Assembly (NCBI RefSeq): GCF_002295115.1
Contig: NZ_NSFV01000001.1
Location: forward strand, 434,001 to 498,000
Source: Mesorhizobium sp. WSM4311
GTDB taxonomy: Bacteria > Pseudomonadota > Alphaproteobacteria > Rhizobiales > Rhizobiaceae
Direction: 5' to 3'
DNA: 64,000 nucleotides
The notes beneath the pieces are model-generated. The model made no database searches and had not been told where the DNA came from. It worked only from the letters and a program-made list of their open reading frames with translations. This document shows positions 1 to 9,417 of the stretch, piece after piece (the stretch's first letter is position 1; every line of letters begins with the position of its first letter). The translations under genes were made by a program, and so were the position numbers.

Positions 1-95
1 GCCGCCTGCGCGATCTGCGACTGCGTTGAAAACAGGATTGCCATCGCCGCGAGAGAGGCCCGGCCGGCGAAGAGTCCAGAAACCATTTTGAACAT
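1..95 (-). CDS. N-terminal fragment of a secreted protein, cut by the window edge
   Basis: Only the first 31 codons are in the window; the gene runs off the left edge. The start is an ATG read from position 95 down, preceded by a GGAG Shine-Dalgarno five bases upstream. The peptide starts MFKMVSGLFAGRAS and goes on with a hydrophobic stretch ending SQIAQAA, which looks like a Sec signal peptide with a cleavage site near the edge, so the product is probably periplasmic or exported. A second in-frame ATG lies at position 86. It follows the AraC gene on the same strand with a 154-base gap. Nothing about the mature protein can be said. Confidence 0.6.
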   Translation of the reverse strand, partial: MFKMVSGLFAGRASLAAMAILFSTQSQIAQA

Positions 96-249
96 GCATG
101 CTCCAGAGCAGAGAGGCAGTAAGAGCCCCCGATGATCCGGACTATTTCAGGTGAAAATGGCTGCATGCGTGAAGTGATGTTAAGTCTTGTTGCGCAATCT
201 TGGCCTGATCTTGGCTCGTCTACGAGCACGCTATCACAAGCGCGGGAGG

Positions 250-1212
250 TCAATCGGCGACTTCCGCTACCAGAACGCCCCCTTGCCTTCGGCCACCGTC
301 AGATCGGCGAACCGCTCGATAACGGCCAGGCGACAGGCCATGATGTCGATGGAACAGCTTCGAAAACGCCGCCGCTGTCTCGTAGCCGACCCGGTTCGCA
401 ATCCGTGCGATGGACTCATCGCTGGTTTCCAGCAGGAACGCAGCTTCCGCCATCCGGCGTTCGATCACATAACGGTACACGGACTGGCCGACGAGCTTGG
501 TAAAGCGCGCCGAAAATACCGAGCGGCCGAGCCCGACGCGGTGGGCAAGGTCGCTCAGGGTCCAGGGCCGCTCGGGGCTTTCGTGAATCAGCTTGAGCGC
601 CGGTCCGATATGCGGGTCAGATATGGCCCCGAGCCAGCCGCCTTGTCCTGGGCTGAGAGACGCGATCCAGCTTCGGAGCACCTCGACAAAGAGCACTTCC
701 GTCAGTCGTGAAAGTGCGACGCGTTGGCCAGGACGCTCGAGCGTGGTCTCGCTAAACATGCGGCGCAGGATTGCTTCAAGCCAATCACCGTCCGCCGTCG
801 GCTTTAGCAGGAGCACGGGCGGAAGCAGTTCCAGCACGCTGCCGAACATCGGCCGTGACACCGTGAAATTGCCGCAGATCATGGTCGAGAGCGGCTTTGC
901 GCGGGTGCCGTGACGAACGAAGACCAGACGTGGCGACGATCGATCGATATCCATAATCCGCAAAGGCTCGGCCCGGCGATCCGAATAGAACACATGGGGC
1001 TCTCCGCGCGTGATGACAACAAAATCGCCCGCCGTCATCTGGATTTCCTGCCCCTGTCCGAGCGCGAGGGTCGCTGAGCCCTGGCTGAGATAGTGAAACA
1101 GCGCGTAGGGGCGCGCCGGCAACTCAAGATGCCAGGGATGGCCGAGCTCGAAGTGAAGGAGCAGCGTCCCGCCGAGACGAACGCGATCGAGCACTTGGGC
1201 GAGGATGTCCAT
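250..1212 (-). CDS. AraC family transcriptional regulator with N-terminal cupin
   Basis: A DNA-binding regulator of about 320 residues. The N-terminal half is a cupin-type sensor of the AraC-binding kind (DILAQVLDRVRLGG, then a beta-rich stretch with AGDFVVITRGEPHVF). The C-terminal 100 residues form the AraC double helix-turn-helix, with WTLSDLAHRVGLGRSVFSARF and the second-helix signature YETAAAFSKLFHRHHGLSPGRYR. The start is placed at the ATG in front of DILAQ because the cupin family begins there; an in-frame ATG at 1251 would add 13 residues. The gene is divergent from the alpha/beta hydrolase at 1426, with a 213-base shared region, so control of the two hydrolases is the simplest guess. 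The ligand is unknown. Confidence 0.85.
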   Translation of the reverse strand: MDILAQVLDRVRLGGTLLLHFELGHPWHLELPARPYALFHYLSQGSATLALGQGQEIQMTAGDFVVITRGEPHVFYSDRRAEPLRIMDIDRSSPRLVFVRHGTRAKPLSTMICGNFTVSRPMFGSVLELLPPVLLLKPTADGDWLEAILRRMFSETTLERPGQRVALSRLTEVLFVEVLRSWIASLSPGQGGWLGAISDPHIGPALKLIHESPERPWTLSDLAHRVGLGRSVFSARFTKLVGQSVYRYVIERRMAEAAFLLETSDESIARIANRVGYETAAAFSKLFHRHHGLSPGRYRAVRRSDGGRRQGGVLVAEVAD

Positions 1213-1425
1213 GCCGCCGAGACTAACCCAATGGACGATCGGACGCAACATCCGGACGATTGATCCCTATCGTCCGGAATGCCCGCGGATTAGGTCATGT
1301 CGTGGCGGGCCGACGTCAAATGCGGCAACCATCACCCGAACGGCAGATGGGAGAACCGCGACTGTTGCCGACACGCCTGCCTTTCCTCGGACCCGCGTCG
1401 TCCGTCATCTCAATAGGAGCAACCA

Positions 1426-2196
1426 ATGCGAAATCTTCTACTCTCAGTCGCCACCGTCCTCATGGCCGGAGCAACAGTCGCCGCCCCCGCCCTATCAGCT
1501 CAACTGCCCAAGGGGGCGGCTCACAATATCGTGCTCGTCCATGGCGCTTTCGTCGACCTGACGAGTTGGAAGCCGGTCGCCGATATCCTTACGAAGAAGG
1601 GCTACAACGTAACGCTCGTCGAAAACCCGCTTACCTCGCTCGCGGCGGACGTCGACGCCACCAAACAGGCGCTCGCGAAACAGAACGGCAAGACCGTCCT
1701 CGTTGGCCACTCCTGGGGCGGTGTGGTCATCACGCAGGCAGGTGACGATCCCAACGTCTCGGCGCTCGTCTACGTCTCCGCATTCGCGCCCGACGTGGGA
1801 GAATCGCTGGCGAGCTTATCCAAGAGCGGTCCGGCAACCGAAGGCGCCGCGGCGATTCATCCCGACGAAAAGGGCAACCTCTACATCGACCCCAAAGTGT
1901 TTCCTTCGGCAGTCGCGGCTGACCTTCCTGCCGAGATCGCCGAATCCTTGGCAAACCATCAGCTCCCGTTGAACCACACGGCGTTCGAGGCTCCAGTCGA
2001 TAAGGCAGCCTGGCACGACAAGCAGACGTTCTATGTGATCAGCACGAAGGACAAGGTCATCGCACCCGAGGTCCAGAAGCTGTTTGCCGACAGGATGAAG
2101 GCCCAGACGACGGATGTCGCCGGCAGCCATGCCTCCCTGGTCGTCCACGCCAAGGAAGTCGCCGCGGTGATTGAAAAGGCCGCGCTCGTGAAGTGA
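1426..2196 (+). CDS. Exported alpha/beta fold hydrolase
   Basis: A 256-residue serine hydrolase. The first 25 residues form a clear signal peptide (MRNLLLSVATVLMAGATVAA, then PALSA), so the enzyme should act in the periplasm. The mature part has the oxyanion strand VLVHGAFVD, the nucleophile elbow GHSWGG with Ser96, and a late GSHASL that supplies the catalytic histidine near residue 236. This pattern matches the esterase subgroup around plant-type methylesterases and salicylate-esterase-like proteins; the substrate cannot be read from sequence. It is the first of two consecutive hydrolase genes divergent from the AraC regulator. The start has AATAGGAGC seven bases upstream, a good ribosome binding site. 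Confidence 0.85.
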   Translation: MRNLLLSVATVLMAGATVAAPALSAQLPKGAAHNIVLVHGAFVDLTSWKPVADILTKKGYNVTLVENPLTSLAADVDATKQALAKQNGKTVLVGHSWGGVVITQAGDDPNVSALVYVSAFAPDVGESLASLSKSGPATEGAAAIHPDEKGNLYIDPKVFPSAVAADLPAEIAESLANHQLPLNHTAFEAPVDKAAWHDKQTFYVISTKDKVIAPEVQKLFADRMKAQTTDVAGSHASLVVHAKEVAAVIEKAALVK

Positions 2197-2308
2197 CGAG
2201 GGTGCTCGGCGGACTACGGAATGCCTGGTCCGCGAACGGCTCAAACCTGGCCAAAACCGCACCAGCTACTCCCACTCGATTATCTATGCCAAGCATCCGG
2301 AGGATGAC

Positions 2309-3169
2309 ATGACTGAGTTCGACACCTTGAGCCAGGACGCCGCAACGCTAGAAACAGCGCCCACCCGTTACATCGAAGGCGGCGGTATCCGCTTCGCCTA
2401 TCGCCGCCTCGGCCCATCGACCGGAACGGTGCTTGTTCTCCTACAGCATTTCTCGGGCAACATCGACGCGTGGGACCCCGCCGTCGTGAATGTGCTGGCC
2501 ACCGATCGACCGGTGATCGCTTTCGATAACACCGGGGTCGGCCGCTCGACAGGCCAAACGCCCGACAATATCGTGGCGATGGCTCGAGACGCGGTCGCTT
2601 TTATCAAACTGCTCGGCCTCTCCGAAGTCGACCTTCTTGGCTTTTCCCTCGGCGGCTGCGTCGCCCAGCAGATCGCCGCCGAGCACGGACGGCTGGTGCG
2701 CAAGCTCATCCTCGTCGGCATGGCTCCGAGAGGCGGAGAAGAGCATCTGTTGACGGTTCTCCAGGACGCGTTTTCCCAAACCTACGCGCCGGATGTCCGC
2801 CTGCCACTATTCTTCACGAAGTCGTCCGCCAGCCAGTCTGCCGGCCTGGCTTTCCTGAAGCGGGCGAAGGTGCGTCAGGAAGATCGGGACACGGACAACG
2901 GCGGCGCGGTGACGGATCCGCAGGCCAAAGCGCTTATTACCTGGTGTGCCACGCCTGATCCCGAGCACGCCCTTCTGCGCGCCATCCACCAGCCCGCCCT
3001 TGTGGTCAGCGGCAGCCGCGACACCATGCTGCCGGCGGACAACGCCTACGCAATGTTCAAGGCTCTTAGCAACGCCCAGCTGGTCCTCTATCCCGATTCC
3101 GGCCACGGCGCCCTGTTTCAGTACCACGAATTGTTCGTCGGCCACGTCCGGACCTTCCTGGAGGCGTAA
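2309..3169 (+). CDS. Cytosolic alpha/beta fold hydrolase
   Basis: A 286-residue hydrolase without a signal peptide. Visible features are the N-terminal strand region TVLVLLQHFSGNIDAWDP, the FDNTGVGRS turn, the nucleophile elbow GFSLGG, the acid region GSRDTMLPADNAY and the histidine in PDSGHGALFQ, the arrangement of the 3-oxoadipate enol-lactonase and haloperoxidase-like branch. A GGAGG ribosome site directly precedes the ATG. It lies 112 bases after the exported hydrolase, is unrelated to it at the elbow motif, and is followed 67 bases later by a DUF302 protein. The chemistry could be ester, lactone or amide cleavage. The catalytic triad looks complete, so an active enzyme is expected. Confidence 0.85.
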   Translation: MTEFDTLSQDAATLETAPTRYIEGGGIRFAYRRLGPSTGTVLVLLQHFSGNIDAWDPAVVNVLATDRPVIAFDNTGVGRSTGQTPDNIVAMARDAVAFIKLLGLSEVDLLGFSLGGCVAQQIAAEHGRLVRKLILVGMAPRGGEEHLLTVLQDAFSQTYAPDVRLPLFFTKSSASQSAGLAFLKRAKVRQEDRDTDNGGAVTDPQAKALITWCATPDPEHALLRAIHQPALVVSGSRDTMLPADNAYAMFKALSNAQLVLYPDSGHGALFQYHELFVGHVRTFLEA

Positions 3170-3236
3170 TCGGCGGTGGCATAATCCGGCGCGATCGGTC
3201 GCACCTTGATTCTTGAGAGCTGTTACGGAGAAAGAA

Positions 3237-3731
3237 ATGACACTCGCAAAGGTCGAGGTTGAGCGTTTCAGCCTGAAGTGTTCCAAACCATTCGACTCCG
3301 TTGTGGCCGCGCTCAAGTCAGCGGTCGGGCAACCTGACATTGTCGAATTTTTCAAGGCGACGAGGGCTGCAAATTCCTTCTCGGATTTGGAGCGTGTTGT
3401 GCAAAGCGGCCTAGGCCGCACAGGTCTCCTGCTTTTCGCGGAATTCGACCTGGGCGCCATTCTGCGCCGCGAAACTGGAACCGAGACTCCCAAGAGCATG
3501 CGGTTCCTGGTGGGCAATCCACTCATCATGAAAGAAATGGTCAAGCACGTTTCCGATGCTGGATCTTACGCTCCAGTCACAGTCCTTGTTGATGAACGTC
3601 CCGATGGCGTGCACGTCTCCTACGACAAAATGGAGAGTTGTCTGCTCCCTTATGGCAGTTTGGAGGCTCTTGCCGTAGCTCGCAATCTCGATGCGAAAAT
3701 CACAACCTTGCTACGCGAATGCACAAACTAA
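3237..3731 (+). CDS. DUF302 domain protein
   Basis: A small cytosolic protein of 164 residues. The early segment FDSVVAALKSAVGQPDIVEF and the later GLLLFAEFDLGAIL, FLVGNPLIMKEM and YAPVTVLVDERPDGVHVSYDKM match the DUF302 fold, in which a short alpha/beta unit resembles TBP-like domains. No function is established for the family. The ATG at 3237 is chosen over a TTG at 3213 because TTACGGAG sits at the right distance before it. It is the last gene of the rightward set that begins with the two hydrolases. The following 218 bases hold only a GC-rich 7-bp hairpin at 3849-3865 without a T tract. Confidence 0.75.
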   Translation: MTLAKVEVERFSLKCSKPFDSVVAALKSAVGQPDIVEFFKATRAANSFSDLERVVQSGLGRTGLLLFAEFDLGAILRRETGTETPKSMRFLVGNPLIMKEMVKHVSDAGSYAPVTVLVDERPDGVHVSYDKMESCLLPYGSLEALAVARNLDAKITTLLRECTN

Positions 3732-3949
3732 GCTCATGGTGACGCTCAGGCGGCAGAGTACTCCCACACGTTTGGCCATGACATGGCATCGGTACTGCTG
3801 CCGCTGGGGCTTGGCACGCCCGGCACGGCGCTGGAGGTTTCAATTCTCGGCGGGCGGCGCCCGCCAAGGTGATCGCCGACTCTCCCCTATGACCAGGAAG
3901 GCTCGCGCGGGCGTATGTGAGGGACCCCCAGCGTGGAGAGGCGCGGAAA

Positions 3950-4849
<900 letters not shown>

Positions 4850-4863
4850 TTTCTCGACCTCCC

Positions 4864-6048
4864 TCAGGCTGCTTTTTTCTTGGCGGCCGCGCGCCAGGCG
4901 GCGACGGCTTTTTCGGCGGCTTCGGCCAGCGTGTCGGCGACGATCACCGCCTCGCCGGAATCGGCCAGGATGCGGCGTCCTTCCTCGGCCTTGGTGCCGG
5001 AGAGCCGCACCACCAGCGGCACGGTGACGCCGACCTCGCGGATCGCCTTGACGACGCCCTCGGCGACCCAGTCGCAGCGGTTGATGCCGGCGAAGATGTT
5101 GACCAGGATGGTCTCGACATTCTTGTCGCCCAGCACTGCCCGGAAGGATTTCGCCACCCGCTCGGGCGAGGCGCCGCCACCAATGTCGAGGAAGTTGGCC
5201 GGCTCGCCGCCGGCGATCTTGATCATGTCCATCGTCGCCATGGCGAGACCGGCGCCGTTGATGATGCAGCCTATATTGCCGTCCAGGCCGACATAGGAAA
5301 GGCCACGGTCGCTGGCGAAGGTTTCGCGCGGGTCTTCCTGGCTCTTGTCGCGCAGTTCGGAGATTTCCGGCCGCCGGAACAGGGCGTTCTCGTCGAACGA
5401 CATCTTGGCGTCGAGCGCCACGAGATTGCCGTCGCGGGTCACCACCAGCGGATTGATCTCGAGCATCGAGGCGTCGTAGTCGCGGAACACTTGGTAGCAG
5501 CTGAAGATGGTCTCGGTGGCCTTGCCGATCAGGTCGTGGTCGAGGCCGAGCCCGAAGGCGATCTCGCGGGCCTGGAAACGCTGCATGCCGACGCCGGGAT
5601 CGACCGTGGTGCGCAGGATGGAATCGGGGGCCTTCTCGACGATGTCCTCGATCTCCATGCCGCCGGCGGCCGACGCAACGATCATGACGCGCTCTTCCTT
5701 GCGATCGAGCACGAAGCCGACATAGAGCTCCTGGGCGATGTCGACGGCCTCCTCGAGGTAGAGCCTGGAGATCAGCTTGCCGCGCGGTCCGGTCTGCTGC
5801 GTCACCAGCTTGCGCCCGAGCATGGCTTCGGCGGCGCTGGAGATTTCCTCGTCATTGGCGCACAGCTTGATGCCGCCGGCCTTGCCGCGCGCGCCGGAAT
5901 GAACCTGCGCCTTCAAGACCCATTTGCCGCCGCCGATCTCGCGCGCCCGGTAGGTCGCCTGTTCGGGGCTGTAGGCCAGCCCGCCGCGCGGCACATGCAC
6001 GCCGTGGCGAGCGAGCAGTTCCTTGGCCTGATATTCGTGGATGTCCAT
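4864..6048 (-). CDS. mtkA: Malate--CoA ligase (malate thiokinase) beta subunit
   Basis: The beta (large) subunit that carries the ATP-grasp nucleotide site and pairs with the MtkB subunit. It has 394 residues and starts [17 protein letters not shown], the classical SucC-type opening. ATP-grasp elements follow: [17 protein letters not shown], the acidic metal site EINPLVV around residue 200, and the C-terminal ligase domain with [23 protein letters not shown] and [16 protein letters not shown]. It lies 14 bases before mtkB and 19 bases after mcl, so co-translation in one operon is likely. As with mtkB, assignment to malate rather than succinate rests on the mcl and sga neighbours. Confidence 0.88.
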   Translation of the reverse strand: MDIHEYQAKELLARHGVHVPRGGLAYSPEQATYRAREIGGGKWVLKAQVHSGARGKAGGIKLCANDEEISSAAEAMLGRKLVTQQTGPRGKLISRLYLEEAVDIAQELYVGFVLDRKEERVMIVASAAGGMEIEDIVEKAPDSILRTTVDPGVGMQRFQAREIAFGLGLDHDLIGKATETIFSCYQVFRDYDASMLEINPLVVTRDGNLVALDAKMSFDENALFRRPEISELRDKSQEDPRETFASDRGLSYVGLDGNIGCIINGAGLAMATMDMIKIAGGEPANFLDIGGGASPERVAKSFRAVLGDKNVETILVNIFAGINRCDWVAEGVVKAIREVGVTVPLVVRLSGTKAEEGRRILADSGEAVIVADTLAEAAEKAVAAWRAAAKKKAA

Positions 6049-6067
6049 TGTTGTCCTCCCGTAACTT

Positions 6068-7045
6068 TCAATGCGTGGCGACGCGCGGCTCCCGTTGGTT
6101 AAGTTGGCCGGCGCGTTCGATGGCTTCGTTGACCACCAGAACGTTCCTCGCCATGCGCTCCGACGCGGCGTCGATCATCTTGCCGTCGAGTGCGGCGGCG
6201 CCTTTGCCCAGAGCCTCGGCTTCCTTGAGCACCTCAAGGATGCGCCTGGCCCGCGCGACCTCCTTTTCCGGCGGCGAGAAGACGTCGTTGGCGAGCGCGA
6301 TCTGCGAGGGGTGGATCGCCCATTTGCCTTCAATGCCCAGCGCCGCGGCGCGTTTGGCCCCGGCGATGTAGCCCTCGGGATCGGAGAAATCGCCGAACGG
6401 CCCGTCAATGGCGCGCAGGCCATAGGCCCTGCAGGCAACCGTCATGCGCGACAGGGCGAAATGCCACTGGTCGCCGGGATAGTCGGGGTTGAGGCCGCCA
6501 ATGTTGACGGTGCGCGCCTTGCAGCTTGCGGCATAGTCGGCGACACCGAAATGCATGGCTTCCAGCCGGCCGGGCGTCGCGGCGATCGCCTCGACATTGG
6601 CCATACCGAGCGCCGTCTCGATCAGCGCTTCGAGGCCGACGCGGGTCTTGAAACCCTTGGCCATCTCGATCTGGTTGACCATGGCCTCGACCATGTAGAG
6701 GTCGGCCGGCACGCCGACCTTCGGCACCAGGATGGTGTCCAGCCGGTCGCCGGCCTGTTCCATGACGTCGACCACGTCGCGGTACATGTAGTGCGTATCC
6801 AGCCCGTTGATGCGCACCGAGACGGTCTTGCCCTTGGCGCGCCAGTCGATGTCGTTGAGCGCCTGGATGATGTTCTTGCGGGCGCGTTCCTTGTCGGGCG
6901 GGGCGACCGCGTCCTCGATGTCGAGGAAGACGAAGTCGGCGGCGCTGTTGGCTGCCTTGTCGATCATTTCCGGGCTGGAGCCGGGAACCGCCAGCTCGCT
7001 GCGCTGCAGCCGCAATTTCTTCAAATGGTTGATGGTGTGGCTCAT
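6068..7045 (-). CDS. mcl: L-malyl-CoA (beta-methylmalyl-CoA) lyase
   Basis: This HpcH/HpaI-type aldolase splits malyl-CoA into acetyl-CoA and glyoxylate in the serine cycle. The 325 residues start at [24 protein letters not shown]; the reading frame stays open far upstream through the sga gene, but that ATG, 11 bases after the sga stop, is the natural start. Family marks are [12 protein letters not shown] with the metal-binding acidic residues, [21 protein letters not shown], the Glu of [11 protein letters not shown], and [10 protein letters not shown] near the C-terminus, typical of CitE-like malyl-CoA lyases. It lies between serine-glyoxylate aminotransferase and mtkA in a tight operon, so the substrates glyoxylate and acetyl-CoA fit the context. 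Confidence 0.9.
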   Translation of the reverse strand: MSHTINHLKKLRLQRSELAVPGSSPEMIDKAANSAADFVFLDIEDAVAPPDKERARKNIIQALNDIDWRAKGKTVSVRINGLDTHYMYRDVVDVMEQAGDRLDTILVPKVGVPADLYMVEAMVNQIEMAKGFKTRVGLEALIETALGMANVEAIAATPGRLEAMHFGVADYAASCKARTVNIGGLNPDYPGDQWHFALSRMTVACRAYGLRAIDGPFGDFSDPEGYIAGAKRAAALGIEGKWAIHPSQIALANDVFSPPEKEVARARRILEVLKEAEALGKGAAALDGKMIDAASERMARNVLVVNEAIERAGQLNQREPRVATH

Positions 7046-7056
7046 CGTCGGCTCCC

Positions 7057-8247
7057 TCAGGCGGCTTCGGCGACCGGCACGGCGGCCGAGGCGCGGAAAT
7101 GCTGGATGGCGGCGCCGACGCCGGAGCCCGGCGCCAGCCTGACGCCGCAATCGAGCAGCGCCATTTCGGCCGCCGACAGCGAGGCGAGCACCATCACCTC
7201 GTTCAGCCAGCCGAGATGGCCGATGCGGAAGACCTTGCCCATCACCTTGTTGAGGCCACCGCCGAGCGAGGTTTGGTAGGTACGGTAGGCGCGCTTGACG
7301 ATGTCGGCGCTGTCGATGCCTTCCGGCACCAGAATGGCGCTGACCGTATCGGAGTGCCATTTCGGCGCCTTGGCGCAGAGTTTCAGGCCCCAGGCGTCGA
7401 CCGCCTTGCGCACGCCTTCGGCGAGGCGATGATGGCGGGCGAAGATGTTGCCCAGCCCTTCCTCGGCGATCAGGTCGAGCGAGGCGCGCAGGCCGCGCAG
7501 CAGCTGCGTCGCCGGCGTGTAAGGGAAATAACCGGCATCGTTGGCGCGGATCATGTCCTCGAAGGAGAAGAAGCAGCGCCGGTGGGTGGCGGTTCGCGAA
7601 GCGACAAGCGCCTTCTTGCTGACGGAGAGGAAACCGAGGCCGGCGGGCAGCATGAAACCTTTCTGCGAGCCGCTGACGGCGCAGTCGACGCCCCATTCCT
7701 CCTGGCGGAAATCGATCGAGCCGATCGACGACACGCCGTCGACGAAGAGCAGGGCAGGGTGGTTGGCATCGTCGAGCGTGGCGCGGCAGCCGGCGACATC
7801 GCTGGTCACGCCGGTCGCCGTCTCGTTCTGCGTGCAGAAGACGGCCTTGATGCGGTGCGCCTTGTCCGCCTTCAGCCGCTCGGCATAGAGCTCGAGCGGC
7901 ACGCCGGTGCCCCATTCGCAGTCGATGACATCGACCTCGAAGCCGAGGCGCTGGGCCATGTCGACCCACAGATGCGAGAACTGGCCGAAGCGCGACATCA
8001 GCACGCGGTCGCCGGGGCTGAGCACGTTGGTCATCGCCGCTTCCCAGGCGCCGGTGCCCGAGGACGGGTAGATGAAGACGCGGCCGGTCTCGTTCCTGAA
8101 GACTGTCTTGATGTCCTCGAACAGCGGCAAAGTCAGATCCGGGAAAGATGCGGCGCGCATGTCCTCCATTGGGAGGTTCATCGCCTGCCGGACCTGTTCG
8201 GGGATGTTGGTCGGTCCGGGAATGAAGAGATGGGTGAAACCGGCCAT
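7057..8247 (-). CDS. sgaA: Serine--glyoxylate aminotransferase
   Basis: A PLP enzyme of the class V aminotransferase family that transfers the amino group of serine to glyoxylate, giving hydroxypyruvate and glycine. It has 396 residues. The N-terminus HLFIPGPTNIPEQVRQAM and the following MEDMRAASF are typical of the SGAT group. SSGTGAWEAA binds the PLP phosphate, LLFVDGVSSIGS holds the PLP-stacking region and Asp, and SGSQKGFMLPAG carries the Schiff-base lysine. It is the first enzyme gene of the serine-cycle operon, followed 11 bases later by mcl. A 123-base gap separates it from the LuxR-type regulator upstream. Glycine made here can be used by serine hydroxymethyltransferase, which is not in the window. 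Confidence 0.92.
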   Translation of the reverse strand: MAGFTHLFIPGPTNIPEQVRQAMNLPMEDMRAASFPDLTLPLFEDIKTVFRNETGRVFIYPSSGTGAWEAAMTNVLSPGDRVLMSRFGQFSHLWVDMAQRLGFEVDVIDCEWGTGVPLELYAERLKADKAHRIKAVFCTQNETATGVTSDVAGCRATLDDANHPALLFVDGVSSIGSIDFRQEEWGVDCAVSGSQKGFMLPAGLGFLSVSKKALVASRTATHRRCFFSFEDMIRANDAGYFPYTPATQLLRGLRASLDLIAEEGLGNIFARHHRLAEGVRKAVDAWGLKLCAKAPKWHSDTVSAILVPEGIDSADIVKRAYRTYQTSLGGGLNKVMGKVFRIGHLGWLNEVMVLASLSAAEMALLDCGVRLAPGSGVGAAIQHFRASAAVPVAEAA

Positions 8248-8370
8248 GGTGCGAACTCCTCCTGATCCAGCAAAGCGGTGGGGGGAGTTTCGTTTCGACG
8301 GCTAAAGCCAACAACACCTTGGCGGGTAAGATCTCGCCGCGCGCGGGTGGGGCGGGCCTACCCGGTTGGC

Positions 8371-8991
8371 CTACCCGAAAGGCTGCTTCTGGGTGCGCCT
8401 CTCGCGCGCATAGAGCGCGACGGCCATCGCCCGGTTGCGGACGTCGAGCTTGTCGTAGAGATTCTTCAGGTGGTACTTCACCGTGTTCTCGGAAATGCCG
8501 GTGCGCGTGGCGATCTGCAGATTGGTCCAGCCGTCGGAAAGCACCGCCAGCAGCTCGCGCTCACGCACGGTGAGCTGCGCGAGCGGCGTGTCGTTGACCT
8601 TGTTGATGTCGATATAGGGGATGCAGATGCGGCCATGCGCCACTGCCAGGATTGTGTCGAAGATGATGGCCGGATCGTCGAACTGAAAACAATAGCCCTG
8701 CGCTCCCAGCCGTACGCATTGCTTCAGGATGCCGATGTCATGGTCGTTGGAAAAGACGGTGATGCGCACGTCGAGCTTGCGGCTCTGGACCTCGGCCAGC
8801 ACATCCGCGCCGTCCATGTCGGCGAGCTTCCAGCCGATGATTGCGACGTCGAATCCGCCCTTCGCCGCCAGATCCAGGAATTGCTTGCCGCTCTGCACGC
8901 TGCCCAACAAGTCGAACCGGCCATCGCATTCGAGCATCTCGCGCAGCGCCGATATGACGAATGGATTGCGTTCGGCGACGACAATGCGCAT
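8371..8991 (-). CDS. LuxR/NarL-type regulator with degenerate receiver domain
   Basis: A transcription factor of about 206 residues located directly upstream of the serine-cycle operon on the same strand, so it is a candidate local regulator. The C-terminus is a standard LuxR helix-turn-helix (LTVRERELLAVLSDGWTNLQIA, then GISENTVKYHLKNLYDKL). The N-terminus has the receiver fold, but the residues needed for phosphorylation are gone: the acidic pocket reads AER instead of a DD pair, the phosphoacceptor position in FDVAIIGWKLADMDG is Gly, and the conserved Lys after GAQGY is missing. It therefore probably works without phosphorylation. Start choice: ATG at 8991 gives MRIVVAERN; a TTG at 9039 in frame would add 16 residues. 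Confidence 0.82.
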   Translation of the reverse strand: MRIVVAERNPFVISALREMLECDGRFDLLGSVQSGKQFLDLAAKGGFDVAIIGWKLADMDGADVLAEVQSRKLDVRITVFSNDHDIGILKQCVRLGAQGYCFQFDDPAIIFDTILAVAHGRICIPYIDINKVNDTPLAQLTVRERELLAVLSDGWTNLQIATRTGISENTVKYHLKNLYDKLDVRNRAMAVALYARERRTQKQPFG

Positions 8992-9283
8992 GCGCCGGTC
9001 GCCAATTGCCTTGCTCGTTTTCCCGGGCTTGCTGTTCAAGGGCCGTTTTTGTCCTGGGGTGGTTGTGCCGCAACTCCGAGGTCAGGCTTCAGGCCTGGAC
9101 CCGTACCATGACAATTCTGCCCCAATCGCGCGGGGGTGCTCTTTCCCCAGCGACATCGGCTGTCGCGCCGTCTGAAGCCGCGATTCGCTGGTTGCTGATG
9201 GGACAGGCGCCGCCAGGGCAGAGATCCGGCGATACGCTCACCACGTGGCATGGAACCAGCGTTTCGTTTGATATTCCGTGCCT

Positions 9284-9376
9284 TAGAGCGATAAGTTCTC
9301 AAATCGAATCGCGTCTGCAGGCGAGGTGCATCGAATTTTCGCGAAACCGGTTTCCGCTTTAAGGTCCGATGCTCTA
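9284..9376. repeat. Palindromic intergenic element upstream of mgtE
   Basis: The 426 bases between the regulator start and mgtE contain no convincing gene. Near the mgtE end lies a structured block bounded by TAGAGC at 9284 and GCTCTA at 9371, which are inverted copies of each other. Inside is the perfect 12-base palindrome GAAACCGGTTTC at 9343-9354. This bounded-palindrome form resembles small dispersed intergenic elements of rhizobia; that it is dispersed is inference, since only one copy is in this window. The block ends about 40 bases before the mgtE start, so it would be part of, or just before, the 5' leader. The rest of the gap (8992-9283) shows nothing I can name. Confidence 0.45.
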
Positions 9377-9417
9377 GACCTGAGACACGATTTTTCCGGG
9401 AATGGCGGGAGGCGCTG

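Noticed and set aside
3849..3865. GGCGGGC-GGC-GCCCGCC hairpin between the DUF302 gene and mtkB as a terminator
   Set aside because: No T tract on either strand, and the stem could be chance in GC-rich DNA.
9249..9263. TGGCATG-GAAC-CAGC upstream of mgtE as a second sigma-54 promoter
   Set aside because: The -12 element lacks the TT of TTGC, and it is far from the mgtE start.
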